Position numbers and translations under genes: made by a program
Notes under the pieces: model-generated
Database searches by the model: none
Told to the model about the DNA's origin: nothing
Seen by the model: the letters and a program-made list of their open reading frames with translations, nothing else
Part shown: piece after piece, positions 8,840 through 16,815 of the stretch
Position numbering within the stretch: the stretch's first letter is position 1
Layout of the letters: each line of letters starts with the position of its first letter
Source of the DNA: Streptomyces sp. ML-6
GTDB taxonomy: Bacteria; Actinomycetota; Actinomycetes; Streptomycetales; Streptomycetaceae
NCBI RefSeq assembly: GCF_030116705.1
Contig: NZ_JAOTIK010000004.1
Coordinates: 57,570-121,569 of the forward strand
DNA: 64,000 bases
Direction: 5' to 3'

Positions 8840-9385
8840 TCACCATGTTCCGCGGGTCCAGGAGTAGGTGGGGATCTCGGGGACGAGGGCGGGGGCGATG
8901 GTCTCGCGGACCACGGTCCAGGCGTCGGCGACGAGGCGTTCGCGGGGCGGGCGGGGTGTGGCGGGGGTGAGGGCGGTGGCGGTGACCGCCCACATCGCGG
9001 CGACGGCGGCGACGGCCCGGACCTCGGCGGAGGGCTTGGCCGGGAGGGTGCGGCTCCGGCCGACGTCGATGCGGAAGCCGAGTTCGGTGGCCTGGGCGGT
9101 GCGCACCTGGTGGGCGACCGTGCTGTCGGGGTGGGCGAACACGGTGGTGGACAGGGGGTGTTCGTAGGCGGTGCGGACCCAGGCGCAGACCCGGACGCGT
9201 TCGCGTTCCTCCCAGCCGCCGGGTGCGGCGGGGCCGGGGTCGGCCTGTTCGACGGCGGTGGCGAGGTCGGCGAAGTACCGGGTCAGTGCGGTGTCGTCGA
9301 GCGGGCCGGGGCTTTCGGCGGGGGTGGTGGCCGGGGCGGGGCCGGGGTGGCGGGGTGGTGCGGTTTGGAGGTGCGGTGTGGTCAT
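8840..9385 (-). CDS. Hypothetical protein, 181 aa
   Basis: I do not recognise this protein. After about 40 Pro/Thr/Ala-rich residues it appears mostly helical: a DTALTRYFADLATAVEQA segment, a WEERERVRVCAWVRTAYEHP segment, a middle containing AHQVRTAQATELGFRIDVG and an end containing VVRETIAPALVPEIPTYSW. The C-terminal part is loosely reminiscent of ligand-binding domains of TetR regulators, but no helix-turn-helix is visible, so no function is assigned. Its ATG overlaps the stop of the upstream PPTase gene (ATGA), which makes translational coupling certain and suggests a role linked to carrier-protein activation or the pathway. Start at 9385 was chosen on that overlap. Confidence 0.7.
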   Translation of the reverse strand: MTTPHLQTAPPRHPGPAPATTPAESPGPLDDTALTRYFADLATAVEQADPGPAAPGGWEERERVRVCAWVRTAYEHPLSTTVFAHPDSTVAHQVRTAQATELGFRIDVGRSRTLPAKPSAEVRAVAAVAAMWAVTATALTPATPRPPRERLVADAWTVVRETIAPALVPEIPTYSWTRGTW

Positions 9386-10224
9386 GAGGGCGGGTTTCCT
9401 TCGGTGCGGGGCGGTGTGCCGGGCCGGCCGGGCGGTGCGGGGAGGGGGTGGATGTGGACGGGTCCGGGGGGGTTGTCGCCGGGCGGGCGGGCGAGGGCGG
9501 CGGCGACGTGGTCGTCGAGTTGCAGGTCCTGTACCGACCAGACGGTGGTGCGGCCGGAGTGGGTGTGCAGGACGCGGACCGGTCCGTGCCGGGCCGGCCA
9601 GGTCTCCAGCCGGTTCAGTGCGGTGCCCACCAGGCCGAGTCCGGCTGCTTTCACGACGGCTTCCTTGCGGGTCCAGATGCGGTGGAAGCCGGTGTCGCGC
9701 CGGGGTCCGGGCGGCAGTGAGAGCAGGTGGGCGCGTTCGTTGTCGGTCAGTACCGAGTCGTACAGCGAGGTGCGGCGCAGGGGGCGCACCTCTTCGACAT
9801 CGATGCCGATGGCGTGTCCTTCGGTGAGGGCGAAGACGCCGTATCCCGCGGTGCGGGAGAGGCTGATGGCCCAGGGCACTTGGGGGTGTTCGATGATGGG
9901 CGGGCCGTGTCCGGGGTCTTTGCAGCCGGGGCAGCGGCGGCGGCCCAGTTCGATGGTTTGCGGTGGTACGAGCAGCAGTTCGGACAGGGCGCGGCGTGCT
10001 CCGGCCCTGGTGTGCACGAAGGCGGCGACGTCCCGTTCGGCCAGCAGGCTCAGGGCGCGGTGGAATTCGTCGGTGCCGAGCAGGGCGAGGTCGTCGGGGA
10101 GGACTTGCTGCGGTGGCTGCCACCACCAGATGTGGGCGGCGCCGGCGAGGTCCGGTGGGGTGGGGGCGGCCCGGGGTGGCTGCCCGGGGCCGGTGTTGTT
10201 CGGTGTGTCGTGCGTGAATGCCAT
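9382..10224 (-). CDS. 4'-phosphopantetheinyl transferase, Sfp type (first copy)
   Basis: A 280-residue Sfp-type PPTase that would convert apo-carrier domains of the NRPS and PKS to the holo form using coenzyme A. The family's magnesium-binding motif is visible as IGIDVEEVRPL near residue 140, and the C-terminal signature as WTRKEAVVKAAGLGL near residue 190. A CPGCKDPGHGPP stretch near residue 98 is also typical of actinomycete homologues. The ATG at 10224 is preferred over the long upstream extension because that reads through the divergent promoter region. The gene has its own SARP-box promoter (10361). A second PPTase of the same type lies at 15991. Confidence 0.92.
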   Translation of the reverse strand: MAFTHDTPNNTGPGQPPRAAPTPPDLAGAAHIWWWQPPQQVLPDDLALLGTDEFHRALSLLAERDVAAFVHTRAGARRALSELLLVPPQTIELGRRRCPGCKDPGHGPPIIEHPQVPWAISLSRTAGYGVFALTEGHAIGIDVEEVRPLRRTSLYDSVLTDNERAHLLSLPPGPRRDTGFHRIWTRKEAVVKAAGLGLVGTALNRLETWPARHGPVRVLHTHSGRTTVWSVQDLQLDDHVAAALARPPGDNPPGPVHIHPLPAPPGRPGTPPRTEGNPPS

Positions 10225-10360
10225 GGGGTGACCCTCGTTTCTTCGTGTCCGTGCCGGCCTCGGCCGGTTTTTCCGGCTTTTCGGGTCTCTTTTTTTGTTG
10301 TTCTGTGGTTTCTGGCCGGTCCGTGGGGCCGGGCCGTGCGGGCAGAAATGCCACGGGGCG

Positions 10361-10392
10361 ATCGTCCGCCGGGCGGCTACGGGCCGTCTATA
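10361..10392 (-). promoter_or_regulatory. SARP-box promoter of the PPTase operon
   Basis: On the minus strand: heptamers TATAGAC and CGTAGCC, four bases apart, then eight bases and the -10-like hexamer GACGAT. It stands back-to-back with the hydroxylase box at 10412 inside a 256-bp divergent promoter region. Confidence 0.5.
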
Positions 10393-10411
10393 TGTGTCCG
10401 TGTGCATTCCC

Positions 10412-10443
10412 CGTAGGGTTGCGATAGCGGTTCCCCGGAGACT
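10412..10443 (+). promoter_or_regulatory. SARP-box promoter of the hydroxylase gene
   Basis: Heptamers CGTAGGG and GATAGCG on an 11-bp period, then eight bases and the -10-like hexamer GAGACT, 37 bp before the ATG of the hydroxylase. Confidence 0.55.
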
Positions 10444-10480
10444 GGTGCGGTCATTTCCGACCGATCCGAGGGATATTCGT

Positions 10481-11491
10481 ATGTCCAAGACCCATACGCT
10501 TTTTGTGCCGCGTTCCGCGGCTGCGGCCGGTACTGTCGTGGAGCTGACCGCGGCCGAGCGAAGTGCGGTGGCCGCGGTCGCCGGGCAGTTGGTGGCGCAG
10601 GATCCGGGGGGCGGCAGGATCGATGATCCTTGCTGGCTGGAGGCTGCTCGTGAGGTGTCCGTGCGGCTTCCGCACCGGATTCTCGCGGCGTTGCGGGCGT
10701 TCCGGCACGATGCGGGCCCCGACGGGGTGCTCCTGCTGCGCGGTCTGCCGGTGGTGGCGGGCGATCCGCTGCCGGCGACTCCGGCGGTGAAGGGGTCGGT
10801 GGAGCGTGTGCCCACCGTCGCCGCTTCCGTGATCACCACCGCGATGCTTCATCTCGGGGAGGTGGTGGCGTTCCGCAACGAGAAGGGCGGTGCCCTGGTG
10901 CAGAATGTTGTTCCGGTGCCGGGGAGTGAGACTTCGCAGAGCAATGCGGGTTCTGTTCTTCTCGAACTCCACATCGAGAACGCTTTCCATGACAACCGCC
11001 CGGATTTTGTGGGTCTGCTGTGTGTGCGGGAGGATCCGACGGGGGATGCGAGGCTGTGCACGTCGTCGGTCCGCCGGGCGCTTCCGCTGCTTTCCGCGAA
11101 GGCGCGGGCGGTGCTGGGTGAGCCGCGGTTCCTGACGGAGCCGCCGCCGTCCTTCGGTGTGCTGGACCGGGTGGCGGCCGCCCATGCGGTGCTGAACGGG
11201 GATGCGGCGGATCCCAATGTGCTGGTGGACTTCTCCGCCACGCATCCGCTGGACGACGAGGCCCGGGGGGCCATGGCGGAGCTGCGGGAGGCGTTCGTGG
11301 AGACGATGTCGGCGCTGTCGCTGCGGGTGGGTGACCTGGCCGTGGTGGACAACCGTCTGGCGGTGCACGGCCGTACGTCGTTCACTCCGTCCTATGACGG
11401 TGCGGACCGCTGGCTGCACCGGGTGTACGCGCATCTGGACCACCGGCGCAGCCGGGTGGACCGGGCGGGCAATGGTGCGGTGCTGGGCTGA
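10481..11491 (+). CDS. Fe(II)/2-oxoglutarate-dependent amino-acid hydroxylase, VioC/AsnO-like
   Basis: A 336-residue oxygenase of the clavaminate-synthase-like superfamily, to which the arginine beta-hydroxylase VioC and asparagine beta-hydroxylase AsnO belong. The iron-binding triad is visible: H164 and E166 in the ELHIENAFHDNRPDF segment, which matches the family consensus, and H296 in RLAVHGRTSF. An arginine near residue 313 (RWLHRVY) is placed to bind 2-oxoglutarate. The enzyme probably hydroxylates the beta-carbon of a free amino acid before NRPS loading. Several A domains in the cluster have asparagine-like pocket residues, so asparagine is a reasonable candidate, with arginine next. 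Start at 10481 follows GAGGGA. Confidence 0.85.
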   Translation: MSKTHTLFVPRSAAAAGTVVELTAAERSAVAAVAGQLVAQDPGGGRIDDPCWLEAAREVSVRLPHRILAALRAFRHDAGPDGVLLLRGLPVVAGDPLPATPAVKGSVERVPTVAASVITTAMLHLGEVVAFRNEKGGALVQNVVPVPGSETSQSNAGSVLLELHIENAFHDNRPDFVGLLCVREDPTGDARLCTSSVRRALPLLSAKARAVLGEPRFLTEPPPSFGVLDRVAAAHAVLNGDAADPNVLVDFSATHPLDDEARGAMAELREAFVETMSALSLRVGDLAVVDNRLAVHGRTSFTPSYDGADRWLHRVYAHLDHRRSRVDRAGNGAVLG

Positions 11492-11519
11492 GCGGGGTTG
11501 AGCGTCCGGTGTCCGTTGT

Positions 11520-11565
11520 CGGCCGAGGGGCCGGCCCCCGGTGGTGGGGGCCGGCCCCTCGGCCG
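11520..11565. terminator. Bidirectional hairpin terminator
   Basis: A perfect 20-bp GC-rich stem with a six-base loop between the convergent hydroxylase (ends 11491) and ABC permease (ends 11623). It is one of the strongest hairpins in the window. Confidence 0.75.
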
Positions 11566-11622
11566 TGGTGTCGTGCGGTGTGGTGGGGGTGCGGCCGGGT
11601 CCGGCCGCACCCCGGGGTGGTG

Positions 11623-14199
11623 TCATTGGCGGGCGCTGATGACGTCGGCGGGGCGGCCGCCGAGGGCGACGCGGCCGGGGACCAGGGTGGCCGTTGCGGT
11701 GAGGAGTGCGGCCAGGCCGAGGACGCCCAGGAACATCGGCAGGTCGAGGGAGGGCTGGGCGGCGCCGGTCATCCCGATGCTGAAGGCGGTGAGGACCGCG
11801 AGGGAGATGGCGGTGCCCAGGACCGCGGCGACCAGGACGATCAGGGCGGACTCGATCCTGAGCATCGACATCACCTGGCGGCGGGTGGTGCCGACCAGGC
11901 GCAGGAGGGCGAACTCGCGGGTGCGGTCGGAGACCGACATGGCCAGGGTGTTGACCACGGCGATCGCGGTGAACGCGATGATCAGGCCCATGGCGAGGTA
12001 GTTGACCTCGGCGTTGGACTGCTGGACCTCGGCCTGGAGGTCGTCGACCTGGGTGCGGTCCATGACGCCGAGGCCGGGGAACTGTTTGAGGGCGGCGGCC
12101 AGTTGTTCGCGGCCGGCCTTGCCGTCGCCGATGGTCTTGACCAGGACGGAGGAGGCCAGCGGGTTGTCGACGTGCCGGGACACCAGGGCGTGGGACATGG
12201 TCAGGTCGCCGAATCCCAGGCCGCGTTCGTAGACGGCGGCGACCTTCAGTTCGACCACGGTGGCGTCGCCGAGGGTCACTTTGAGCGTGTCGCCGGGTTT
12301 CTTGCCGAGGTGGTCGGCGGAGACGTCGCTCATCGCGATGCTCCTGTCCCCGAAGCCCTTGAGGCTTCCCCGGGAGACGTCGGGGTCCCAGTTGGTGGTG
12401 AGGCCGGGGGCGGAGATGCCCTGGGCGGGGTACTTGTCGAGGCCGACGCGGACCTGGGTGCGGACAATCTCGGTGACCTGAGTGACGCCGGGCACGGTGC
12501 GCAGGGCGTCGGTGGCCTGGGCGGGGACGCCGGGGCCGTCGGAGGCGACCACCCAGTCGGCCCGGTTGCCGGCCTTGGCCTGGGCCGTGGCGGCGTCGCC
12601 CATGGTGGTCTGCACGAACAGGACGGTGCAGGCCATGCCGATGAGCAGGACCAGGGGGGTGACGGCGGCGGCCATCCGTTTGGCGTTGGCGCGGGCGTTG
12701 GCGGTGGCGAGGTGGCCGCCGACGCGGGAGAGTTTCAGCGGGATGCCCAGGACGGCGACGGCGATGCGGGCGATGACCGGGCCGAGCAGTGAGACCGCGA
12801 CGGCCAGGACGACGACGGACAGGAACGTGACGGGCTGCGAGGCCGGTTCGGTGCGCAGGAAGCCCAGCAGGACGACGACGCCGATGCCGAGGGCCAGGAC
12901 GAGGATGCCCGCGCCGAGCCGTCCCCAGGCGAAGTGGCGCTGTTCCATGGATGCTTCGGACAGGGCTTCGGCGGGGCGGATGCGGGCGGTGCGGCGGGCG
13001 GAGATGCGGGCCGCGACCCAGGCGCCGAGCAGGGCCGCGCCGACGGCGGCGGCGAACGGCACGAAGCTGAAGGTGAGTTCGAGGGTGTCGGGGATGGCCT
13101 TGAAGTCGATGAACTTGCTGTGCAGCCAGTACGCGATGGGCAGGCCGGCCACCGAGCCGAGGCCGCCGGCGAGGCCGCCGATGATCAGGGCTTCGCGGCC
13201 GATCAGCTGGCGGACCTGCTTGGGGGTGGCGGCGATGGCGCGCAGCAGGGCGAGTTCGCGGTAGCGCTGCTGGATGGACAGGGCGAAGGTGCCGACGACG
13301 ACGAGGACCGCGACGAGCAGGGAGGTGCCGCCCATGGCGCCGCCCATGGAGACGAGTTTGACGCGGGCCTTGCCCGCGTCGAGGAATTCGATGGGGCCGC
13401 GTTCGCCGCCGGTGGCGACGGCGTACCTGCGGCCGTCGCCGTCCAGGGCCTTCTTCGCCTGGTCGGCGAGGTCGGAGGGGGAGACGCCGGGTTTGGGCAG
13501 CAGGCCGACGGCGGTGATCCGGCCGGGGCGGCCGGACAGGGTGCGGGCGGTCTCGTCGGAGAAGAACAGGGAGGTCTGCTGGTGCAGGTCGCCGTCCTGG
13601 GGTGCGGCGATGCCGCTGACCTTGTAGGTGGTGGGGGCGCCGGTGGACTGGATGACGAGACTGCTGCCGGTCTTCAGGCCGGTGCGGGTGGCCAGTTCCC
13701 GGTCCAGGACGACGTCGCCCGGGTGGGTGGGTGCTTTGCCCTCGGTCAGCCGGAAGGGGGTCAGTTCGGCGGAGGACCAGGCGTGTCCGTAGGAGGGTTT
13801 GTTGTCGATGCCGGGCACGATGCGGCCCTGGGGGCCGACGGCGTGGGCGGGGAAGTTCGTCTCGGGCACCGCCTTGCGCACGCCGGGCAGGGCGGCGAGG
13901 GTCTGGAGGGTTTTCTCGGGCAGCCAGACCCGTTCGGCCAGGGGCTTGGCCTTGTGCTTCTGTTTGACCTTGCCCTTCTTCTTCTTGATGGTGGTCTGGT
14001 GGACGTTCTGGTCGGCGCCGACGATGACCGGGGCGGCGGCGTAGCGTTCGGTGGCGATGGTGCCGCGCAGGCCGGTTTCCAGGAGGATGCCGCAGGCGGT
14101 GACCAGGGCGGCGGCGCAGAACAGGGCGAGGAAGGCGCCGATGAAGCCGCCTTTCCTGGCCTTGAGGGTCTGCAGTGCGTAGCGCAGCATCAGGCCCAC
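11623..14199 (-). CDS. ABC transporter permease, FtsX/MacB-like
   Basis: An 858-residue permease of the duplicated FtsX type. A membrane segment at about residues 17-37 precedes a large extracytoplasmic domain. Two FtsX cores then follow: membrane helices around VAVLVVVGTFALSIQQRYRELALLRAIAATPKQV (near 290-320), and the matching C-terminal AFTAIAVVNTLAMSVSDRTREFALLRLVGTTRRQV (near 745-780). The paired RxxELALLR and RTREFALLR signatures are diagnostic. It forms an exporter with the upstream ATPase, probably for product efflux or self-resistance. Start 14199 has GGGAG close upstream and overlaps the ATPase end; an alternative ATG lies at 14190. Confidence 0.9.
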   Translation of the reverse strand: MGLMLRYALQTLKARKGGFIGAFLALFCAAALVTACGILLETGLRGTIATERYAAAPVIVGADQNVHQTTIKKKKGKVKQKHKAKPLAERVWLPEKTLQTLAALPGVRKAVPETNFPAHAVGPQGRIVPGIDNKPSYGHAWSSAELTPFRLTEGKAPTHPGDVVLDRELATRTGLKTGSSLVIQSTGAPTTYKVSGIAAPQDGDLHQQTSLFFSDETARTLSGRPGRITAVGLLPKPGVSPSDLADQAKKALDGDGRRYAVATGGERGPIEFLDAGKARVKLVSMGGAMGGTSLLVAVLVVVGTFALSIQQRYRELALLRAIAATPKQVRQLIGREALIIGGLAGGLGSVAGLPIAYWLHSKFIDFKAIPDTLELTFSFVPFAAAVGAALLGAWVAARISARRTARIRPAEALSEASMEQRHFAWGRLGAGILVLALGIGVVVLLGFLRTEPASQPVTFLSVVVLAVAVSLLGPVIARIAVAVLGIPLKLSRVGGHLATANARANAKRMAAAVTPLVLLIGMACTVLFVQTTMGDAATAQAKAGNRADWVVASDGPGVPAQATDALRTVPGVTQVTEIVRTQVRVGLDKYPAQGISAPGLTTNWDPDVSRGSLKGFGDRSIAMSDVSADHLGKKPGDTLKVTLGDATVVELKVAAVYERGLGFGDLTMSHALVSRHVDNPLASSVLVKTIGDGKAGREQLAAALKQFPGLGVMDRTQVDDLQAEVQQSNAEVNYLAMGLIIAFTAIAVVNTLAMSVSDRTREFALLRLVGTTRRQVMSMLRIESALIVLVAAVLGTAISLAVLTAFSIGMTGAAQPSLDLPMFLGVLGLAALLTATATLVPGRVALGGRPADVISARQ

Positions 14200-14975
14200 G
14201 CTCCCAGGTGCGTCATGCGCTCGGCGACGAGGTCGGCGGTGGGGGCTTCCATCTGGCCGGCGATCTTGCCGTCGGCCAGGAATAAGACGGTGTCGGCGTA
14301 GGAGGCGGCGACCGGGTCGTGGGTGACCATGACGACGGTCTGGCCGGTCTCGTTCACGCAGGTGCGCAGCAGGGAGAGGATTTCCTTGGCGGTGACGGTG
14401 TCGAGGGCGCCGGTGGGTTCGTCGCCGAAGATGACGTCGGGGCGGGTGATGAGGGCGCGGGCGATGGCGACGCGCTGCTGCTGGCCGCCGGAGAGTTCGG
14501 CGGGGCGGTGGGAGGCGCGGCCGCCCAGGCCGACGCGGCCCAGGATCTCGTCGAGCCAGTTCCTGTCGAGGCTCTCGCCGGCCAGGCGCAGGGGCAGTTC
14601 GACGTTCTGGCGGACCGACAGGGAGGGGATGAGGTTGAAGGCCTGGAAGACGAAGCCGATGCGCTGGCGGCGCAGTTTCGTCAGCTGGGTCTCGTTCATG
14701 TCGTTGAGCTGGGTGTCGCCGATGTAGGACTGGCCGGTGGTGGGTTTGTCGAGGCCGGCGGCGCAGTGCAGGAAGGTCGATTTGCCGGAGCCGGAGGGGC
14801 CCATCACGGCGGTGAAGGAGCCGCGCTCGATCCCTACGGAGACCCCGTCCAGGGCCCGTACGCCTCTGCCGTTTTTGCCGTACACCTTTGTCACGTCGGC
14901 CAGTCGAAGGGCGTACCCCCGGTTGACCGTGTTGTAGCCGTTGTTTCGGGAAGGGCGGCTCGTCTCGGTCACCAT
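14190..14975 (-). CDS. ABC transporter ATP-binding protein, MacB/LolD-like
   Basis: A 261-residue ATPase pairing with the FtsX-type permease. Walker A (MGPSGSGKST), the Q-loop (GFVFQAFNLIPSLSV), the ABC signature (LSGGQQQRVAIARAL), Walker B (VIFGDEPTGALD) and the H-loop (VMVTHDP) are all intact. The ATG at 14975 was chosen because an AGAGGACAGG stretch lies just upstream; the longer reading from 15044 starts inside the promoter. A SARP-box promoter at 15052 places it under the cluster's activator, so export is co-regulated with biosynthesis. Confidence 0.92.
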   Translation of the reverse strand: MVTETSRPSRNNGYNTVNRGYALRLADVTKVYGKNGRGVRALDGVSVGIERGSFTAVMGPSGSGKSTFLHCAAGLDKPTTGQSYIGDTQLNDMNETQLTKLRRQRIGFVFQAFNLIPSLSVRQNVELPLRLAGESLDRNWLDEILGRVGLGGRASHRPAELSGGQQQRVAIARALITRPDVIFGDEPTGALDTVTAKEILSLLRTCVNETGQTVVMVTHDPVAASYADTVLFLADGKIAGQMEAPTADLVAERMTHLGAWA

Positions 14976-15051
14976 GTTGCGACCTGTCCTCTCCATCATG
15001 TGGTTCCGGGTCTCAGAGGGATGGTTTTTGAGCGTATAAGGCATCGGGTCG

Positions 15052-15083
15052 AGCGTGTTCCGTACTTCTATATTCGATCTATT
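15052..15083 (-). promoter_or_regulatory. SARP-box promoter of the ABC exporter operon
   Basis: Minus strand: heptamers AATAGAT and TATAGAA on an 11-bp period, then eight bases and CACGCT. It overlaps the last bases of the upstream membrane-protein gene, so the exporter has its own start of transcription. Confidence 0.5.
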
Positions 15084-15902
15084 TATGGGCGGTTCGGGGC
15101 GGTTGGGTGGGTGTCCTGCGGCGGGAGAGGGTGCGCCGGCGGCGGTGGAGGAGGGCTGCCGCGGCGGCGGTGAGGCAGGCGGCGTAGGAGGCGGTGACCC
15201 AGGGGGCGGGGGTGCGGCCCGCGGTGAGGCCGTGGATCACGGCGGCGGTCCAGCCTGCGTAGGAGGCGGCGTGCAGGATGCGGAAGGGGCGGATCCAGCG
15301 GCGGGCCGCGAACAGGCCGCGCCAGATGCCGGTGGCGGCGGCCAGCAGGAAGAGGTGGCAGGCCAGGGTGCCCAGGGCGAGCCAGAGGTCGGCCCGGGTG
15401 GTGGGGGGCGGGCCGATGAGGAGGGCGTCGCGGGGGGTGATGCGGTGGGCTGCGGTCTTGACGGTGATGTGCAGGAGGAGGAAGGCGGTTCCGGCCAGGG
15501 CGGCGGTGCGGTGCAGGTGCTGGGCGTACTGGCGGTGGCGTGGGGTGAGCAGGTCGCGGAAGGTGCTGGTGAGGCCGAGGAGTACGGAGCCGGAGAGGCA
15601 GACCAGGGCGGCGACGCCGGCCATGGTGTCCAGCCAGGTGCGGACGGGGCCCGTGGCGAGGGCGGCGGCGGTGATGAGGGCGGCGGCGGTGAGGGCTGCG
15701 GCGAGGAGGGGTGCGGGGCCGGGGGCGGGGTGTGCGGGGGCCTTTGCGGGGTGCGGGGGCCGGGGCGGGGGCGGGTGCGGGGGTGGGTGCGGGGGCCGGT
15801 GCGGGAGTGGGTGCGGGGGCCGGTGCGGGAGTGGGTGCGGGGGCCGGTGCGGGAGTGGGTGCGGGGGCCGGGGCGGGGGTGGGGTGCTGGGTGAGGGCCA
15901 TC
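15079..15902 (-). CDS. Ferric-reductase-like membrane protein with apparent frameshift
   Basis: The C-terminal 181 residues (15079-15624) read as a polytopic membrane protein with histidines in helices (HRTAALAGTAFLLLHITVK, and later ILHAASYAGWTAAVIHGL), as in ferric-reductase-like transmembrane proteins (PF01794). The best start is ATG at 15902, preceded by GGAG seven bases away. It opens a different frame that encodes MALTQHPT and then a Pro/Ala repeat. Removing one C from the CCCC run near 15756 would join this to the membrane frame, whose upstream part (LLAAALTAAALITAAALATG) is clearly another helix. This is either a sequencing error in GC-rich repeats or a genuinely broken gene. It ends the ebo-type operon. 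Confidence 0.55.
15783..15880 (-). repeat. 24-bp tandem repeat in the membrane-protein N-terminus
   Basis: About four near-perfect copies of a 24-bp unit (plus-strand core GTGCGGGAGTGGGTGCGGGG) encode a Pro/Ala/Thr octapeptide repeat in the frame starting at 15902. The apparent frameshift lies just after it. Confidence 0.7.
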
Positions 15903-15990
15903 GGGACTCCGGGTGGGGGGTGGGGTGCGCGGGGTTTCGGGCATGGCTTCGCGCCGCGGGAAGGGGGTTCTCGCGGCGCGAAGCTTGCTC

Positions 15991-16779
15991 TCACGCCGGG
16001 GCGTGGAGGTGGACCGGTCCGGCGGGGCCGTCGGCGGGGCGGGCCACGGAGGCCGCCCAGCGCTCGCCGATGTCGAGGTCCGTCACCTGCCAGCGTGTTT
16101 CCTCACCGCGGTAGCGGTGCACCACCTGGACGGGCCCGTCCTGGGCGGGGTGGACGTCCAGGGTGTTGAGCGGCATGCCCAGCAGGCCGAGGCCGACGGC
16201 CTTGACGACGGCTTCCTTGCGGGTCCAGGCCCGGTGGAAGGCGGCGTCCCTGGCCGGGCCGGCGGGCAGGCCCAGGACGTGTGCGCTCTCGGGCCCGGTG
16301 AGAACCATGTCGGCCAGGCCGGCCGGTTCGACCGGCCGCAGGGCCTCCACGTCCACGCCCACCCAGTCGCCCGCCCGTACCGCGAAGGCTCCGGCCCCCG
16401 CGGTGCGGGACAGGCTGACCGCGAGCGGGACCGGCGGGTCGGACACGGCCGGCGGGCCGTGTTCCCGGTCGCCGCAGCCGGGGCAGGTGCGGCGGCCGAA
16501 GCCGACCTGGTGCGGTTCGATGCCGAGCAGTGCGGCCACGGCCCGCCGGGCACCGGCCCGGGTGGCGGTGAACGCGGCCGCGTCCGCCTCGGCGTGGAAG
16601 CGCCGGGCCCGGCCCCGTTCCACCTCGTCGAGCACGGCGTGGTCGGCCGGGTCGGTCCTGGTGCCGAGCGGCCACCACCACACGTGGATCTCGCCCGATT
16701 CCCGCATCCGGGCGACCGCTTCGAGCGCCGGGCGGGGTATGCGCACCTCGCTGATCGCGGTGTTCCGCCGAGGTGTCAT
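15991..16779 (-). CDS. 4'-phosphopantetheinyl transferase, Sfp type (second copy)
   Basis: A 262-residue paralogue of the PPTase at 9382. The two share an HVWWWPLG/HIWWWQPP start, CPGCGDREHGPP, the metal-binding VGVDVEALRPV (near 140) and WTRKEAVVKAVGLGLLG (near 190). The start at 16779 has GAGGAGG six bases upstream. It follows the EboF gene by 36 bp in the same operon. Two intact copies in one cluster suggest a division of labour, for example NRPS thiolation domains versus the discrete PKS ACP, but the sequences alone do not say which serves which. Confidence 0.9.
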   Translation of the reverse strand: MTPRRNTAISEVRIPRPALEAVARMRESGEIHVWWWPLGTRTDPADHAVLDEVERGRARRFHAEADAAAFTATRAGARRAVAALLGIEPHQVGFGRRTCPGCGDREHGPPAVSDPPVPLAVSLSRTAGAGAFAVRAGDWVGVDVEALRPVEPAGLADMVLTGPESAHVLGLPAGPARDAAFHRAWTRKEAVVKAVGLGLLGMPLNTLDVHPAQDGPVQVVHRYRGEETRWQVTDLDIGERWAASVARPADGPAGPVHLHAPA

Positions 16780-16815
16780 CTGGCCTCCTCTCGATCCTTG
16801 TCGATACGGCCGGTC

